Shown here: positions 1 through 6,601 of the stretch, in pieces | Numbering within the stretch: the stretch's first letter is position 1 | How the letters are laid out: each line of letters opens with the position of its first letter | From: JACRBK01 sp964427955 | Lineage (GTDB): Bacteria; Chloroflexota; Anaerolineae; Aggregatilineales; Aggregatilineaceae | Direction of reading: 5' to 3' | DNA: 38,204 bases | NCBI GenBank assembly: GCA_964427955.1 | Contig: CAYRWY010000013.1 | Coordinates: forward strand, 1 to 38,204 | Made by a program: the position numbers and the translations under genes | Notes under the pieces: model-generated | What the model saw: only the letters and a program-made list of their open reading frames with translations | What the model was told of the DNA's origin: nothing | Databases searched by the model: none

Positions 1-775
1 GGGTGCTGTGCTCGGTCAGGTATTTGACCGGCGCGGCCATGTGTTCCGGCCCGGTTGAGCAGTTCAGCCCTAGCACGTCGATGGGCAGGGCTTCGAGCGT
101 GGTCAGGGCGCTGCCGATGTCCGTCCCGAACAGCATCCGCCCGCTGGTGTCCAGCGTGATCTGCGCTTGCAGCGGAACGCGAACGCCCGCCTGTTCGAAA
201 TACTGGTTGATACCGGAAATGGCGGCGCGGACCTCCAGAATATCCTGGCTGGTCTCGATCAGCAGGACATCGACCCCGCCTTCGACCAGTCCCCGCGCCT
301 GTTCGGCCAGCACGCTCGCCAGTTCGTCGAACGAGGTGTTGCTGAGGTCGGGATCGTCCGAGCTGGGCAGTTTGCCCGTCGGCCCGATGCTGCCCGCCAC
401 GAAGCGCGGAATGCCCGTCTCAAGCGCGAACCGGTCCGCCACCCGTCGGGCTAACTGCGCCGCCGACCGGTTGATGTCGAGCACGCGGTCTTGCAGGCCG
501 TATTCCGCCAGCGTGATCCGGTTCGAGCGGAAGGTGTCGGTTTCGATGACTTCGCAGCCCACCGCCAGGAACGAGGCGTGAATTTCCTCGATCACGTCCG
601 GGCGGGTGATCACCAGGTAGTCGTTGCACCCGTTGGTCCGCTCACCCCCGAAATCGTCGGCGTCCAGGTGGTAGCGCTGGATCGACGTCCCCATCGCCCC
701 GTCGTAAATCAGCACGTGATCGGCGATGGCATCCAGGTAGCGTCGGTTCGTAAAGCGATAGCTTCTTGGCGTCAT
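1..775 (-). CDS. metH: Methionine synthase N-terminal (homocysteine-binding) domain, 3' end outside the window
   Basis: This is the first ~258 residues of a cobalamin-dependent methionine synthase or a related homocysteine S-methyltransferase, which moves a methyl group to homocysteine in the cytoplasm. Visible family motifs are a start-proximal IYDGAMGTSIQ (MetH usually has DGAMGT), NDYLVITRPDV, EVIETDTF, FVAGSIGPTGKLP and DVLLIETSQD. The Cys of GLNCSTGPEH near the cut edge is the first zinc-ligand cysteine of the family. The start ATG at 775-773 gives MTPRSYRF. The gene runs off the left edge, so it cannot be seen whether the folate, cobalamin and reactivation domains follow; a stand-alone homocysteine methyltransferase or a bifunctional homocysteine methyltransferase/MTHFR remains possible. 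The upstream leader contains a promoter, a structured element and a terminator-like hairpin, suggesting attenuation by a methionine-cycle metabolite. The neighbouring divergent gene is homoserine dehydrogenase, also in methionine supply. Confidence 0.85.
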   Translation of the reverse strand, partial: MTPRSYRFTNRRYLDAIADHVLIYDGAMGTSIQRYHLDADDFGGERTNGCNDYLVITRPDVIEEIHASFLAVGCEVIETDTFRSNRITLAEYGLQDRVLDINRSAAQLARRVADRFALETGIPRFVAGSIGPTGKLPSSDDPDLSNTSFDELASVLAEQARGLVEGGVDVLLIETSQDILEVRAAISGINQYFEQAGVRVPLQAQITLDTSGRMLFGTDIGSALTTLEALPIDVLGLNCSTGPEHMAAPVKYLTEHST

Positions 776-804
776 GGTCGTTATCCTCACTGGCAAAAGG
801 GGGT

Positions 805-837
805 GACAGAAAGCGCCCCTCGGAAACGGAGGGGCAC
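805..837 (-). terminator. Leader hairpin upstream of metH, possible attenuator
   Basis: On the minus strand a perfect 7-bp stem GCCCCTC/GAGGGGC (835-829 pairs with 821-815, 7-nt loop) is followed by GCTTTCT. It lies 40-60 nt upstream of the metH start, inside the predicted leader. The T-run is weak and interrupted. The position between the candidate aptamer and the start codon is what a transcriptional attenuator would need, but no clear anti-terminator pairing was worked out. Confidence 0.4.
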
Positions 838-861
838 GTTGGATTCAGACGTCTGTGTCCC

Positions 862-965
862 CTCATCTCTCAGAGAAAACTCTGCCACCCTTTCGACCTG
901 TGGAGTCGCAGATCGGCGGGTTGCCGCGGGGTCATCGGGCCGGATAGTAGCATATTGAAGATGAG
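862..965 (-). promoter_or_regulatory. Candidate SAM-I-like riboswitch aptamer in the metH leader
   Basis: Read on the minus strand, this 104-nt stretch starts with CTCATC (965-960) and ends with GATGAG (867-862), which can pair as P1. In between are GGCCCGATGA (941-932) and GCGGCAACC, both close to the conserved SAM-I core. Next come a P3-like stem (GATCTG with CAGGTC, flanked by ACCC with GGGT), a GGTGGC element, and a perfect CAGAG-TTTT-CTCTG hairpin (884-871) where P4 should be. The span and order match SAM-I, and the downstream gene is metH. Against it, the 5' half of P2 with its kink-turn is not recognisable, and a strong promoter overlaps the P1 5' strand, so that strand might not be transcribed. 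It could be a degenerate or variant SAM-family element. Confidence 0.45.
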
Positions 966-973
966 CGTGTCAA
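944..973 (-). promoter_or_regulatory. Predicted sigma-70-type promoter for metH
   Basis: TTGACA at 973-968 and TACTAT at 949-944 are separated by 18 bases on the minus strand. The -10 is also preceded by TGC, an extended -10. The predicted start near 937 gives a leader of about 160 nt. The -35/-10 spacer contains the CTCATC that would form the 5' strand of the candidate riboswitch P1. Confidence 0.6.
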
Positions 974-1001
974 AAATCGGTCGAGAATTCGTAGGTTAGA
1001 G

Positions 1002-1007
1002 TATAAT
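1002..1007 (+). promoter_or_regulatory. -10 element of the probable hom promoter
   Basis: A perfect TATAAT lies 42 bases before the hom start codon. No good -35 hexamer is seen at 16-18 bases upstream, so an activator may be needed or the box may be fortuitous. The ribosome binding site GAGGAAAG is at 1031-1038. Confidence 0.4.
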
Positions 1008-1048
1008 CGCTGCAAGTAGCCGCTTATCCTGAGGAAAGTGAGTGCATC

Positions 1049-2083
1049 ATGCATCTTAGAATTGCCCTGCTGGGCTTCGGCAACGTGGGCCGCGCCCTGG
1101 CGCATTTGCTGCTGCGGAAAGCGGAAGTGCTCCGGCGGGATTACAACCTGACTTTCACCGTCACCGGCATCGCCACCCATTCGCACGGCTTTGCGATCAA
1201 CCCCGCCGGGCTGGACCTGGGAGCGGCGCTGCACGTGCTGGAAGCAGGCAGGTCGCTGGACGCGCTGCACCAGGGGGATGCGCTGGCCAATGCGTTTGGG
1301 TTTCTCGAAGCGTGCCCGGCTGATCTGGTCATGGAATCCACCTGGCTGGACCCGCGCACCGGCCAGCCCGCCACCGATTATGTGCGGGCGGCGCTGCGGG
1401 CGGAACAGCACGTCGTGACCGCCAACAAAGGCCCGGTCGCGTATGCCTATCGTGAATTGTCGCAGTTGGCCCGGCAAAAAGGCTGTGGCTTTTTCTTCGA
1501 GAGCACGGTCATGGACGGCGCGCCGATCCTGGTCCTGGGACGCGAGGCGCTGCTGGCGACCGATCTCCGCCGTCTGCGCGGGGTCTTGAACAGCACCACG
1601 AACCTGATCCTGACCCGTGTCGAACAGGGCATGTCATTCGACGAGGCCGTGCTCGAAGCGCAGCGCCTGGGCCTGGCCGAAGCAGATCCCGGCAACGATC
1701 TCGAAGGGTGGGATGCGGCAGTCAAAATCGTGGTATTGGCGAATGTCCTGATGGGGGCCGACCTGCGCCCGGCGGACGTGGATCGCACCGGCATCACCGG
1801 GCTGGCGGTGGACGAGATTCGGGCCGCCGTCGCTGCCGGGGAACGGATCAAGCTGGTGTGCGAAGCCGAGCGCCAGGGCGACCGCATCCGGGCCAGCGTC
1901 AGGCCGCTGCGGCTGCCCCTGAGCGATCCGCTCAGCCAGTTGGAGGGGACCAGCAGCGCGGTCACGTTCGAGACCGATACGCTGCCGCAGCTCACCCTCG
2001 TTGAGGGCAATCCCGATCCCATTACGACGGCCTACGGGATGCTGGTGGACATGATCAACATTGCGCGCGGGCGCTTTCGTTGA
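1049..2083 (+). CDS. hom: Homoserine dehydrogenase
   Basis: This 344-residue protein should reduce aspartate semialdehyde to homoserine with NAD(P)H, the branch-point step to threonine and methionine. The Rossmann nucleotide-binding loop GFGNVG is at residues 9-14, TANKGP with its conserved Lys at 124-129, and GVLNSTTN at 178-185. The catalytic-domain signature AEADPGNDLEG with WDAAVK spans 210-226, matching the family pattern. The protein ends without a C-terminal ACT domain, so the threonine feedback module of longer enzymes is absent. The ATG at 1049 is preceded by GAGGAAAG and gives a start right at the Rossmann strand, as usual. It is divergent from metH, consistent with shared control of methionine synthesis. 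Confidence 0.93.
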   Translation: MHLRIALLGFGNVGRALAHLLLRKAEVLRRDYNLTFTVTGIATHSHGFAINPAGLDLGAALHVLEAGRSLDALHQGDALANAFGFLEACPADLVMESTWLDPRTGQPATDYVRAALRAEQHVVTANKGPVAYAYRELSQLARQKGCGFFFESTVMDGAPILVLGREALLATDLRRLRGVLNSTTNLILTRVEQGMSFDEAVLEAQRLGLAEADPGNDLEGWDAAVKIVVLANVLMGADLRPADVDRTGITGLAVDEIRAAVAAGERIKLVCEAERQGDRIRASVRPLRLPLSDPLSQLEGTSSAVTFETDTLPQLTLVEGNPDPITTAYGMLVDMINIARGRFR

Positions 2084-2142
2084 CTACCGCCCGTTGTTAT
2101 ACTACCAATCACTTGGACGAATGATTTGAACAGGATGGGGCG

Positions 2143-2796
2143 ATGAACCGGGGCGATGATTCCAGCCGTGTAAACCAGTTGACTTCACCCTACAGTCCTT
2201 TGATCCCGCCGCAGCTTCCGCTGGATTTTGGCGACTATCTCTCGCTGTTGTGGCGGGTAGATCGCCATGTCGATCAGGAAAATCTGGCCGACTACTATGC
2301 CCGCTGCGCGCGTTCTCTTTCTAAGGCCCTGGGTTTCGAACTGCGTGGGTTAGGCCGGTTAGTGCGCACGGTCGAGCCGGGTGAGTTGTGCCTGGCGCTG
2401 AGCAACGTTCCGTTTCGTATGTCGGGACGCTTGCAGGATGCCTCGTCCCGCAAGGCGGCGATTCACCAACTGGTCCTGCTGCGCTCGGACGTGCTGGCGA
2501 TTGGATCGTATCCGCACGAGTGGGTCGTCGGCTGGCCGGGGAGCGGCATTCTTGATTCGGAGCTGCGCGACCGGGTTTTTGCCACCCTGTTCACGGCGTT
2601 GCGCGGCCAGTACAGCCATTTTGGGCGACTCCTGCTGGTGATCGACATCGTGTTGCAGGAGATGCTGCTCGGCACGCGCGAAATCACCGAAATATCGCTG
2701 GGCACGCTGATCGACCGCTACGACTATCCCGATCCCGAAGATCCGGCGGTCCGGGAATGGTTTTACGGCGAACCTGAAAAGCCCGACCGGTATTAG
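2143..2796 (+). CDS. Conserved-looking hypothetical protein, 217 residues
   Basis: I do not recognise this protein. It has no signal peptide and no clear transmembrane segment, although residues ~160-175 (GRLLLVIDIVLQEMLLG) form a hydrophobic helix. The middle alternates short hydrophobic strands and helices (FELRGLGRLVRTV, LVLLRSDVLAIGSY, EWVVGWPGSGI). The C-terminus is acidic and Pro-rich (YDYPDPEDPAVREW). It starts at ATG 2143 with AGGA 7 bases upstream and lies 59 bases after hom, so it could be read from the same transcript, although nothing in it suggests amino-acid metabolism. It converges on the GNAT gene with only 4 bases between stops. Codon use looks like that of its neighbours. 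Confidence 0.7.
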   Translation: MNRGDDSSRVNQLTSPYSPLIPPQLPLDFGDYLSLLWRVDRHVDQENLADYYARCARSLSKALGFELRGLGRLVRTVEPGELCLALSNVPFRMSGRLQDASSRKAAIHQLVLLRSDVLAIGSYPHEWVVGWPGSGILDSELRDRVFATLFTALRGQYSHFGRLLLVIDIVLQEMLLGTREITEISLGTLIDRYDYPDPEDPAVREWFYGEPEKPDRY

Positions 2797-2800
2797 GCCG

Positions 2801-3280
2801 CTACAGGTTCTTGATCAGGTACAGCACCTTTTCGGGGCCGTTGCCAAGATCGAGATCGACGATCCGGTTGTCGGTGAAGCCCAGGCGGCGGTAAAGCTCC
2901 AACGCCCGCACGTTCGACAGCAAAACCCCGATCTCCAGGGTTTTGACGCGCAAGTTCCGCGCGGTCTGGGTCAGGTAGGTGATGATCAGGCTCCCGATCC
3001 CCTGATCGCGGTACACGCTGTTGACGATCAGGTCGCTGATCTCGGCGGCGTTGGGCCAGACCGTCAGTGCCCCGAAGCCACACAGGACTCCATCGCGCAG
3101 CGCCACGACGCTCAGCCCCTGGCGGTAAAAAGCCATCAATTGGGTGCGTTCCAGGTGTTCTCGGATGCTGTCAAGCGTACGGTTGGGCCAGCACATGCGC
3201 TGAAGGTCGGAATCATCGGCGGGCTGGGCGGGCCGGACGAAGACACTGGGAAATGGGTTTTCCAGAATTTTGATGGTCAT
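2801..3280 (-). CDS. GNAT-family N-acetyltransferase
   Basis: This 159-residue protein has the GNAT fold order. A short N-terminal strand-helix region is followed by strand ALRDGVLCGFGALTVWP, then ISDLIVNSVYRDQGIG, whose RDQGIGS motif at about residues 91-97 is the acetyl-CoA pyrophosphate-binding motif A. The next segment, LEIGVLLSNVRALELYRRLGF, is motif B with the usual N-x-x-A-x-x-L-Y-x-x-x-G-F. The acceptor cannot be told from sequence. The length is typical of single-domain members. It sits alone on the minus strand with its own promoter at 3319-3347, convergent with the preceding gene. Confidence 0.85.
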   Translation of the reverse strand: MTIKILENPFPSVFVRPAQPADDSDLQRMCWPNRTLDSIREHLERTQLMAFYRQGLSVVALRDGVLCGFGALTVWPNAAEISDLIVNSVYRDQGIGSLIITYLTQTARNLRVKTLEIGVLLSNVRALELYRRLGFTDNRIVDLDLGNGPEKVLYLIKNL

Positions 3281-3318
3281 CGCTGGACGAAAGGGCCGTG
3301 AATACGCAAACTCAGCCT

Positions 3319-3347
3319 ACTATAATGACATTCCATTTATAACACAA
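3319..3347 (-). promoter_or_regulatory. Predicted promoter of the GNAT gene
   Basis: TTGTGT (3347-3342) and TATAGT (3324-3319) are spaced by 17 bases on the minus strand, 39 bases before the start codon. The rest of the 139-base gap 3281-3419 is AT-rich and holds the plus-strand ribosome binding site GGAAGGAGG just before 3420. Confidence 0.5.
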
Positions 3348-3419
3348 TTACGTTTTGCGTTCATGTCCTTTTTCCGATAAGCTGGCGCCTGTGCGTGATT
3401 ACGGAAGGAGGATCGTGTC

Positions 3420-3929
3420 ATGGCAGGTTATCGCCAACCCCTGATGCTGTGTCTGCTCCTGCTGGTGGTGGCCGGACTGGCCTGTACGCTGGAAAACGCG
3501 ACCGGCGGCTCCCAGGTGTCGCCCGATCTTCAAACCAGACCCCTGGTGGTGATCCTGGCACCCGTCAACGCCAGCGTGTACGCCGAGGGGACGGTCGTCC
3601 AGTTGCACGCCATCGCCCAAGACTCGCTGGCGGGCGTCGCGCGCCTCGAGTTTCGTATGGACGATCTGCTGGTCGGGGAAGCGCGATCGGATGCGCCCAA
3701 CGGCCAGCCATCGCTGGAAGCCCAGACGACCTGGACGGCGGCTGACCAGCGCGGCCACGTACTCACGGTAGAAGCCTTCCGGGCCAACGGATCGTCGCTG
3801 GGATCGGCGGATGTTACCCTCAAGGTGACGGGCCAGCCCGGCAGTTCGCCCGCGGGAGTCAGCGCGCCGCCCACCTTCACTCCGGCGGGCATGTCGTCGC
3901 CGGTGCCGACGCTGACTCCCGCGTCATAG
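3420..3929 (+). CDS. Small exported lipoprotein with Ig-like domain and Thr/Pro-rich tail
   Basis: The 169-residue product starts with a short basic end and a hydrophobic stretch (LMLCLLLLVVAGLAC). Cys22 is a plausible lipidation site, although the residues before it (AGLA) are a slightly atypical lipobox. Residues ~42-135 read as a single beta-sandwich: LVVILAPVNASVYAEGTVVQLHAIAQDS, LEFRMDDLLVGEA and HVLTVEAFRANG, the pattern of bacterial Ig-like domains (Big_9-like). Residues ~136-169 are Thr/Pro/Ser-rich (PPTFTPAGMSSPVPTLTP). This suggests a small domain held at the outer face of the membrane. The start ATG is preceded by a strong GGAAGGAGG. It converges on the glycosyltransferase gene, 20 bases away. 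Function unknown. Confidence 0.7.
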   Translation: MAGYRQPLMLCLLLLVVAGLACTLENATGGSQVSPDLQTRPLVVILAPVNASVYAEGTVVQLHAIAQDSLAGVARLEFRMDDLLVGEARSDAPNGQPSLEAQTTWTAADQRGHVLTVEAFRANGSSLGSADVTLKVTGQPGSSPAGVSAPPTFTPAGMSSPVPTLTPAS

Positions 3930-3949
3930 CGGTATCCAGCTCCTGAGCG

Positions 3950-5548
3950 TCAGAACTGGTAGCCCAACCCATCCCCTACCACCGCCGGATCGAGCGGGGC
4001 CAGGGGGATGATCACGAGCAGGTTGGGATCGACGTGCGTCAGGCTGAAGGGCACGCCTGCGGCGCGAAAAGCCTGCTCGAAGGGCGTGTCGGTCTGGCCC
4101 GGCAGGATCACTTCGACGTAAGCGACGCGCTCCGCCTGCCTGATCTTTAGAGGCACGTCCGGAAAGCGCACGATCCCTTTGGCGCCATAGATGTCGTACC
4201 AGTCGGCGGCCAGGATACGCTCGCGCGTCTCGAACATCAGCCCGTGCGCGATCCCCACGTCGGTCCACACGTAGCGGATGTGGTGGTCGTCCAGAAAGTG
4301 AATCAGCGGTTGGAGCGTGGCGGGCTGCCGGGTGTAGTAGGGCGACGTGTAGGCCGGGATGGGATCGACGCGCGCTGCGCCCAGCAGATTCAGCCCGATT
4401 ACGCTGGTCAGGATCGCCGCCGCCGGAAAGCGCAGCCCACGCCGCCACCGGCTGAGCCGGACGCTCAGCGCCGCCGCGCCGATGGGCAGCACCGAGTGGA
4501 TCATCAAAATGTAACGCCCGGTGGCGTCGAAACCGAAGGGATTTAGCGCCTGGTTGCCGTAGCCGCTGAGCACGTAGAGGCCGGGCAGCAGGATCGGGAA
4601 CAGCGCCAGGATCGCGCGGGCCGGACGGCGGGCGGGCTGCCACGGACTCCGCCAGGCCCAGATCACCAGCCCGACCAGCCCCCCCTCGTAGACGATCTGG
4701 AGCCACCAGATCGCGTTCCAACTGAGCAGGTGCCATTTCGGATCGCCGCTGACTATCCGGGGCGCGAGGTCGTAATTCAGGTGATCGAGCACCCGCCGGG
4801 CATTCCCCCAGGTGTCGCCCTGGTCGCGCGTCATGTAGCGGAACGTCGCGCCAGTGTGGCTCAGGTTGTAGCCCCAGAATGGCAGACTTCCGGCCAGAAA
4901 CGCCAGCGTGATCGGGACGATATTCCGCCGCAGTACGTCCCGGCCCTGCCACGCCAGCACGATCAGGATCGGCACCCCATACAGCGCGATCAGCCACGAA
5001 ACCCAAAACGCGACGCCCCCCATGAAGGCCAGCGCGATCAGCGCCCGATCCCGGACGCGGGGCGGCTGTGTGGCGTCCAACGCATACGCCGCCAGGATCA
5101 GCGCCACGTTGCCCAGCGTGAGCGTTTCCGCCGTCGCTCCCCAGGTTTTGACTCCCACGATCAGCAGGTACGCCGGGGCGCAGGCGGCCAGCAGGGCGCT
5201 CAACAGCCCGACCTGCCGGTCGAAGGCGTAGCCGCCCAGCCAGCCCACCGTGCCGATATAGACGCCGGAGAGCAGCCAGGGCACCAGCTTGAGGGTGACG
5301 GCATTCGCGCCGAATAACGCGAAGAATGGGGCGATCAGATACGATTCGAGGGCGCCGAGATAGGGCTGGCCGGGGTGGAAGATCGGGCGCGCGCCATGCA
5401 AGATGTGCAGCACTTGCAGGCCGACCATGCCTTCGTCGTAGTCGTAGCGCCAATGGGCCGCGATCAACATCAGCAGCCGCAGGCCCATTCCGGCAGCGGC
5501 CAGGGCGATGATCCCGTAAGCTGCCGGGAGATTATCCCGGCGCTTCAT
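3950..5548 (-). CDS. Polytopic GT-C-type glycosyltransferase, GT39/PMT-like
   Basis: This 532-residue integral membrane protein has about 10 hydrophobic segments. After the first helix comes HWRYDYDEG (residues 33-40), the acidic first-loop motif that binds the metal/polyprenyl-phosphate sugar donor in GT-C enzymes of the PMT/ArnT/GT39 group. It is followed by PYLGALESYLIAP, also seen in that group. The soluble C-terminal ~150 residues (LDDHHIRYVWTD, AERVAYVEVILPG) are probably extracytoplasmic. Expected role: transfer of a sugar from a lipid-linked donor to a cell-surface acceptor; neither donor nor acceptor can be named. The start overlaps the stop of the upstream stalked membrane protein by 4 bases (ATGA), so the two are translationally coupled. 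Confidence 0.8.
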   Translation of the reverse strand: MKRRDNLPAAYGIIALAAAGMGLRLLMLIAAHWRYDYDEGMVGLQVLHILHGARPIFHPGQPYLGALESYLIAPFFALFGANAVTLKLVPWLLSGVYIGTVGWLGGYAFDRQVGLLSALLAACAPAYLLIVGVKTWGATAETLTLGNVALILAAYALDATQPPRVRDRALIALAFMGGVAFWVSWLIALYGVPILIVLAWQGRDVLRRNIVPITLAFLAGSLPFWGYNLSHTGATFRYMTRDQGDTWGNARRVLDHLNYDLAPRIVSGDPKWHLLSWNAIWWLQIVYEGGLVGLVIWAWRSPWQPARRPARAILALFPILLPGLYVLSGYGNQALNPFGFDATGRYILMIHSVLPIGAAALSVRLSRWRRGLRFPAAAILTSVIGLNLLGAARVDPIPAYTSPYYTRQPATLQPLIHFLDDHHIRYVWTDVGIAHGLMFETRERILAADWYDIYGAKGIVRFPDVPLKIRQAERVAYVEVILPGQTDTPFEQAFRAAGVPFSLTHVDPNLLVIIPLAPLDPAVVGDGLGYQF

Positions 5549-6357
5549 GACGTAGGCGTGACCAGAAACGTGACCGTGCTGCTGGGCGTGGTGGTTTCGC
5601 CGATGAACAGGCGCACTTCATAGCTGCCCGGCTCGAATCCGGCGTCGTTCCCGAAGAAAAAATAGTTGGTTCCGTCAGTATTCAGGCCCCACAGGTACGA
5701 TCCGCTCTCCACCAGTTCGCCGTCGCGGTACAGGCTGCGGGTCCACAGCACGCCCTGGGCCATACTCTGGAATTCGATGAACAGGTAGATACGTTTGATC
5801 CCCGCCTCGAAAGTGGTGCGGGGGTTGATCGGCGTGGACGCGCTCGAAATCTGATCGTCCAGGGCCGTGATCCCGATCCGGGCATTGGGCAGCGGCGTCA
5901 CGGCGGAGGTAGGCGGCGTGACGTAGGGCGTAAAGGTGGGGAAGGGCGTCTCGGTGGGGGTGAAGGCGGGCGTGGCGGTGACGATGACGACCACCGGGGT
6001 TGCCGTTTGCGCCGGGGTGGGGGCGGTCTCGCTCTCGGAGGGGGTCGGGCTGCCGGACCGGTCCTCGGTCGGCGTCATCTGCCCGGCGACACGGGTAGCC
6101 GTGGGCGGGTTGTCGTCGTCGTTCCACAGCGTAGCGGTCAGGAGCGTGAGCACGCACGACACCCCGCTGATGAGGATGAGCACAGCTCCGGCGACGAAAA
6201 TACGCCAGCCGCGCTGCCCGGCATCGCGCCGTTTGCGCCAGTAGACGTCGGTTCGACTGCGCCGGAAGAGCCGGAAAGACACCAGAAACATGAGCAGAGC
6301 CAATCCCAGGGCTGCACCGGTGAGGTAAGGGAACACATTGTGAATGGACTCTGACAT
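5545..6357 (-). CDS. Membrane protein with Thr/Pro-rich stalk and C-terminal beta domain
   Basis: The 270-residue protein has two N-terminal transmembrane helices (residues ~10-32 and ~52-76), with a basic loop (RLFRRSRTDVYWRKRRDAGQR) between them. A Thr/Pro/Ser-rich low-complexity stalk (~80-155, with PTPSESETAPTP and TPTETPFPTFTP) leads to a beta-rich domain of ~110 residues containing RIYLFIEFQSM, LYRDGELVESG and GSYEVRLFIGE. By the positive-inside rule the basic loop is cytoplasmic and the stalk and domain are outside. The C-terminal domain resembles small Ig-like or CARDB-type folds, but I cannot assign it. It is first in a two-gene unit, overlapping the glycosyltransferase start by 4 bases, so its domain may act on or be modified by that enzyme's pathway. 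Confidence 0.75.
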   Translation of the reverse strand: MSESIHNVFPYLTGAALGLALLMFLVSFRLFRRSRTDVYWRKRRDAGQRGWRIFVAGAVLILISGVSCVLTLLTATLWNDDDNPPTATRVAGQMTPTEDRSGSPTPSESETAPTPAQTATPVVVIVTATPAFTPTETPFPTFTPYVTPPTSAVTPLPNARIGITALDDQISSASTPINPRTTFEAGIKRIYLFIEFQSMAQGVLWTRSLYRDGELVESGSYLWGLNTDGTNYFFFGNDAGFEPGSYEVRLFIGETTTPSSTVTFLVTPTS

Positions 6358-6394
6358 GCCTGCCTGCCTGTTTCCGGGATAGAGACCGCCGCGG

Positions 6395-6400
6395 ATTATA
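6395..6400 (-). promoter_or_regulatory. -10 box ahead of the stalk protein / glycosyltransferase unit
   Basis: TATAAT reads on the minus strand at 6400-6395, 38 bases before the start codon at 6357. No convincing -35 hexamer was found at the right distance. Confidence 0.3.
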
Positions 6401-6413
6401 GCGCACGGCTCCC

Positions 6414-6429
6414 GAATTTCTCGAAATTC
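6414..6429. repeat. 16-bp palindrome between divergent promoters
   Basis: GAATTTC (6414-6420) and GAAATTC (6423-6429) form a 7+2+7 inverted repeat. It lies between the minus-strand -10 box at 6395-6400 and the tRNA-Val promoter at 6442-6470. The size and symmetry would suit a dimeric repressor, but it is a single site and could be chance. Confidence 0.25.
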
Positions 6430-6441
6430 TCGTTTCGACCC

Positions 6442-6470
6442 TTGTCAAAACGAGAGAGGGTTACTATAAT
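6442..6470 (+). promoter_or_regulatory. Promoter of tRNA-Val
   Basis: TTGTCA (6442-6447) and TATAAT (6465-6470) are spaced by exactly 17 bases. The predicted start near 6477 is a few bases before the mature tRNA 5' end at 6481. Confidence 0.7.
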
Positions 6471-6480
6471 GTGAAGTGTT

Positions 6481-6554
6481 GGGTCGTTAGCTCAGTTGGC
6501 TAGAGCGCGTCGTTGACATCGACGAGGTCAGAAGTTCGAGTCTTCTACGACCCA
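6481..6554 (+). tRNA. tRNA-Val (anticodon GAC)
   Basis: The cloverleaf folds by hand: acceptor GGGTCGT with ACGACCC, D stem GCTC/GAGC, anticodon stem CGTCG/CGACG around loop TTGACAT, T arm with GTTCGAG, and discriminator A at 6554. The anticodon GAC is at 6515-6517. It is 74 nt long and the 3' CCA is not encoded. It is a single-gene unit with a promoter at 6442-6470 and a terminator directly after it. Confidence 0.95.
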
Positions 6555-6559
6555 CAACC

Positions 6560-6591
6560 GCCGCCACTTCATCGAAGTGGCGGCTTTTTTT
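6560..6591 (+). terminator. Intrinsic terminator after tRNA-Val
   Basis: An 11-bp perfect stem GCCGCCACTTC/GAAGTGGCGGC with a 3-base loop is followed by seven T. It also separates the tRNA from the convergent TPR/SH3b gene, whose stop is at 6602. Confidence 0.9.
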
Positions 6592-6601
6592 CGTTCAGGC
6601 C

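Noticed and set aside
776..973. Cobalamin riboswitch ahead of metH
   Set aside because: The B12-box pattern GCCACTG is not seen; the conserved elements present fit the SAM-I core better.
3924..5453. A second 509-codon minus-strand frame over the glycosyltransferase
   Set aside because: Its translation is Arg/Pro/Ala-rich shadow text; the frame with transmembrane helices and the DYDE motif is the real gene.
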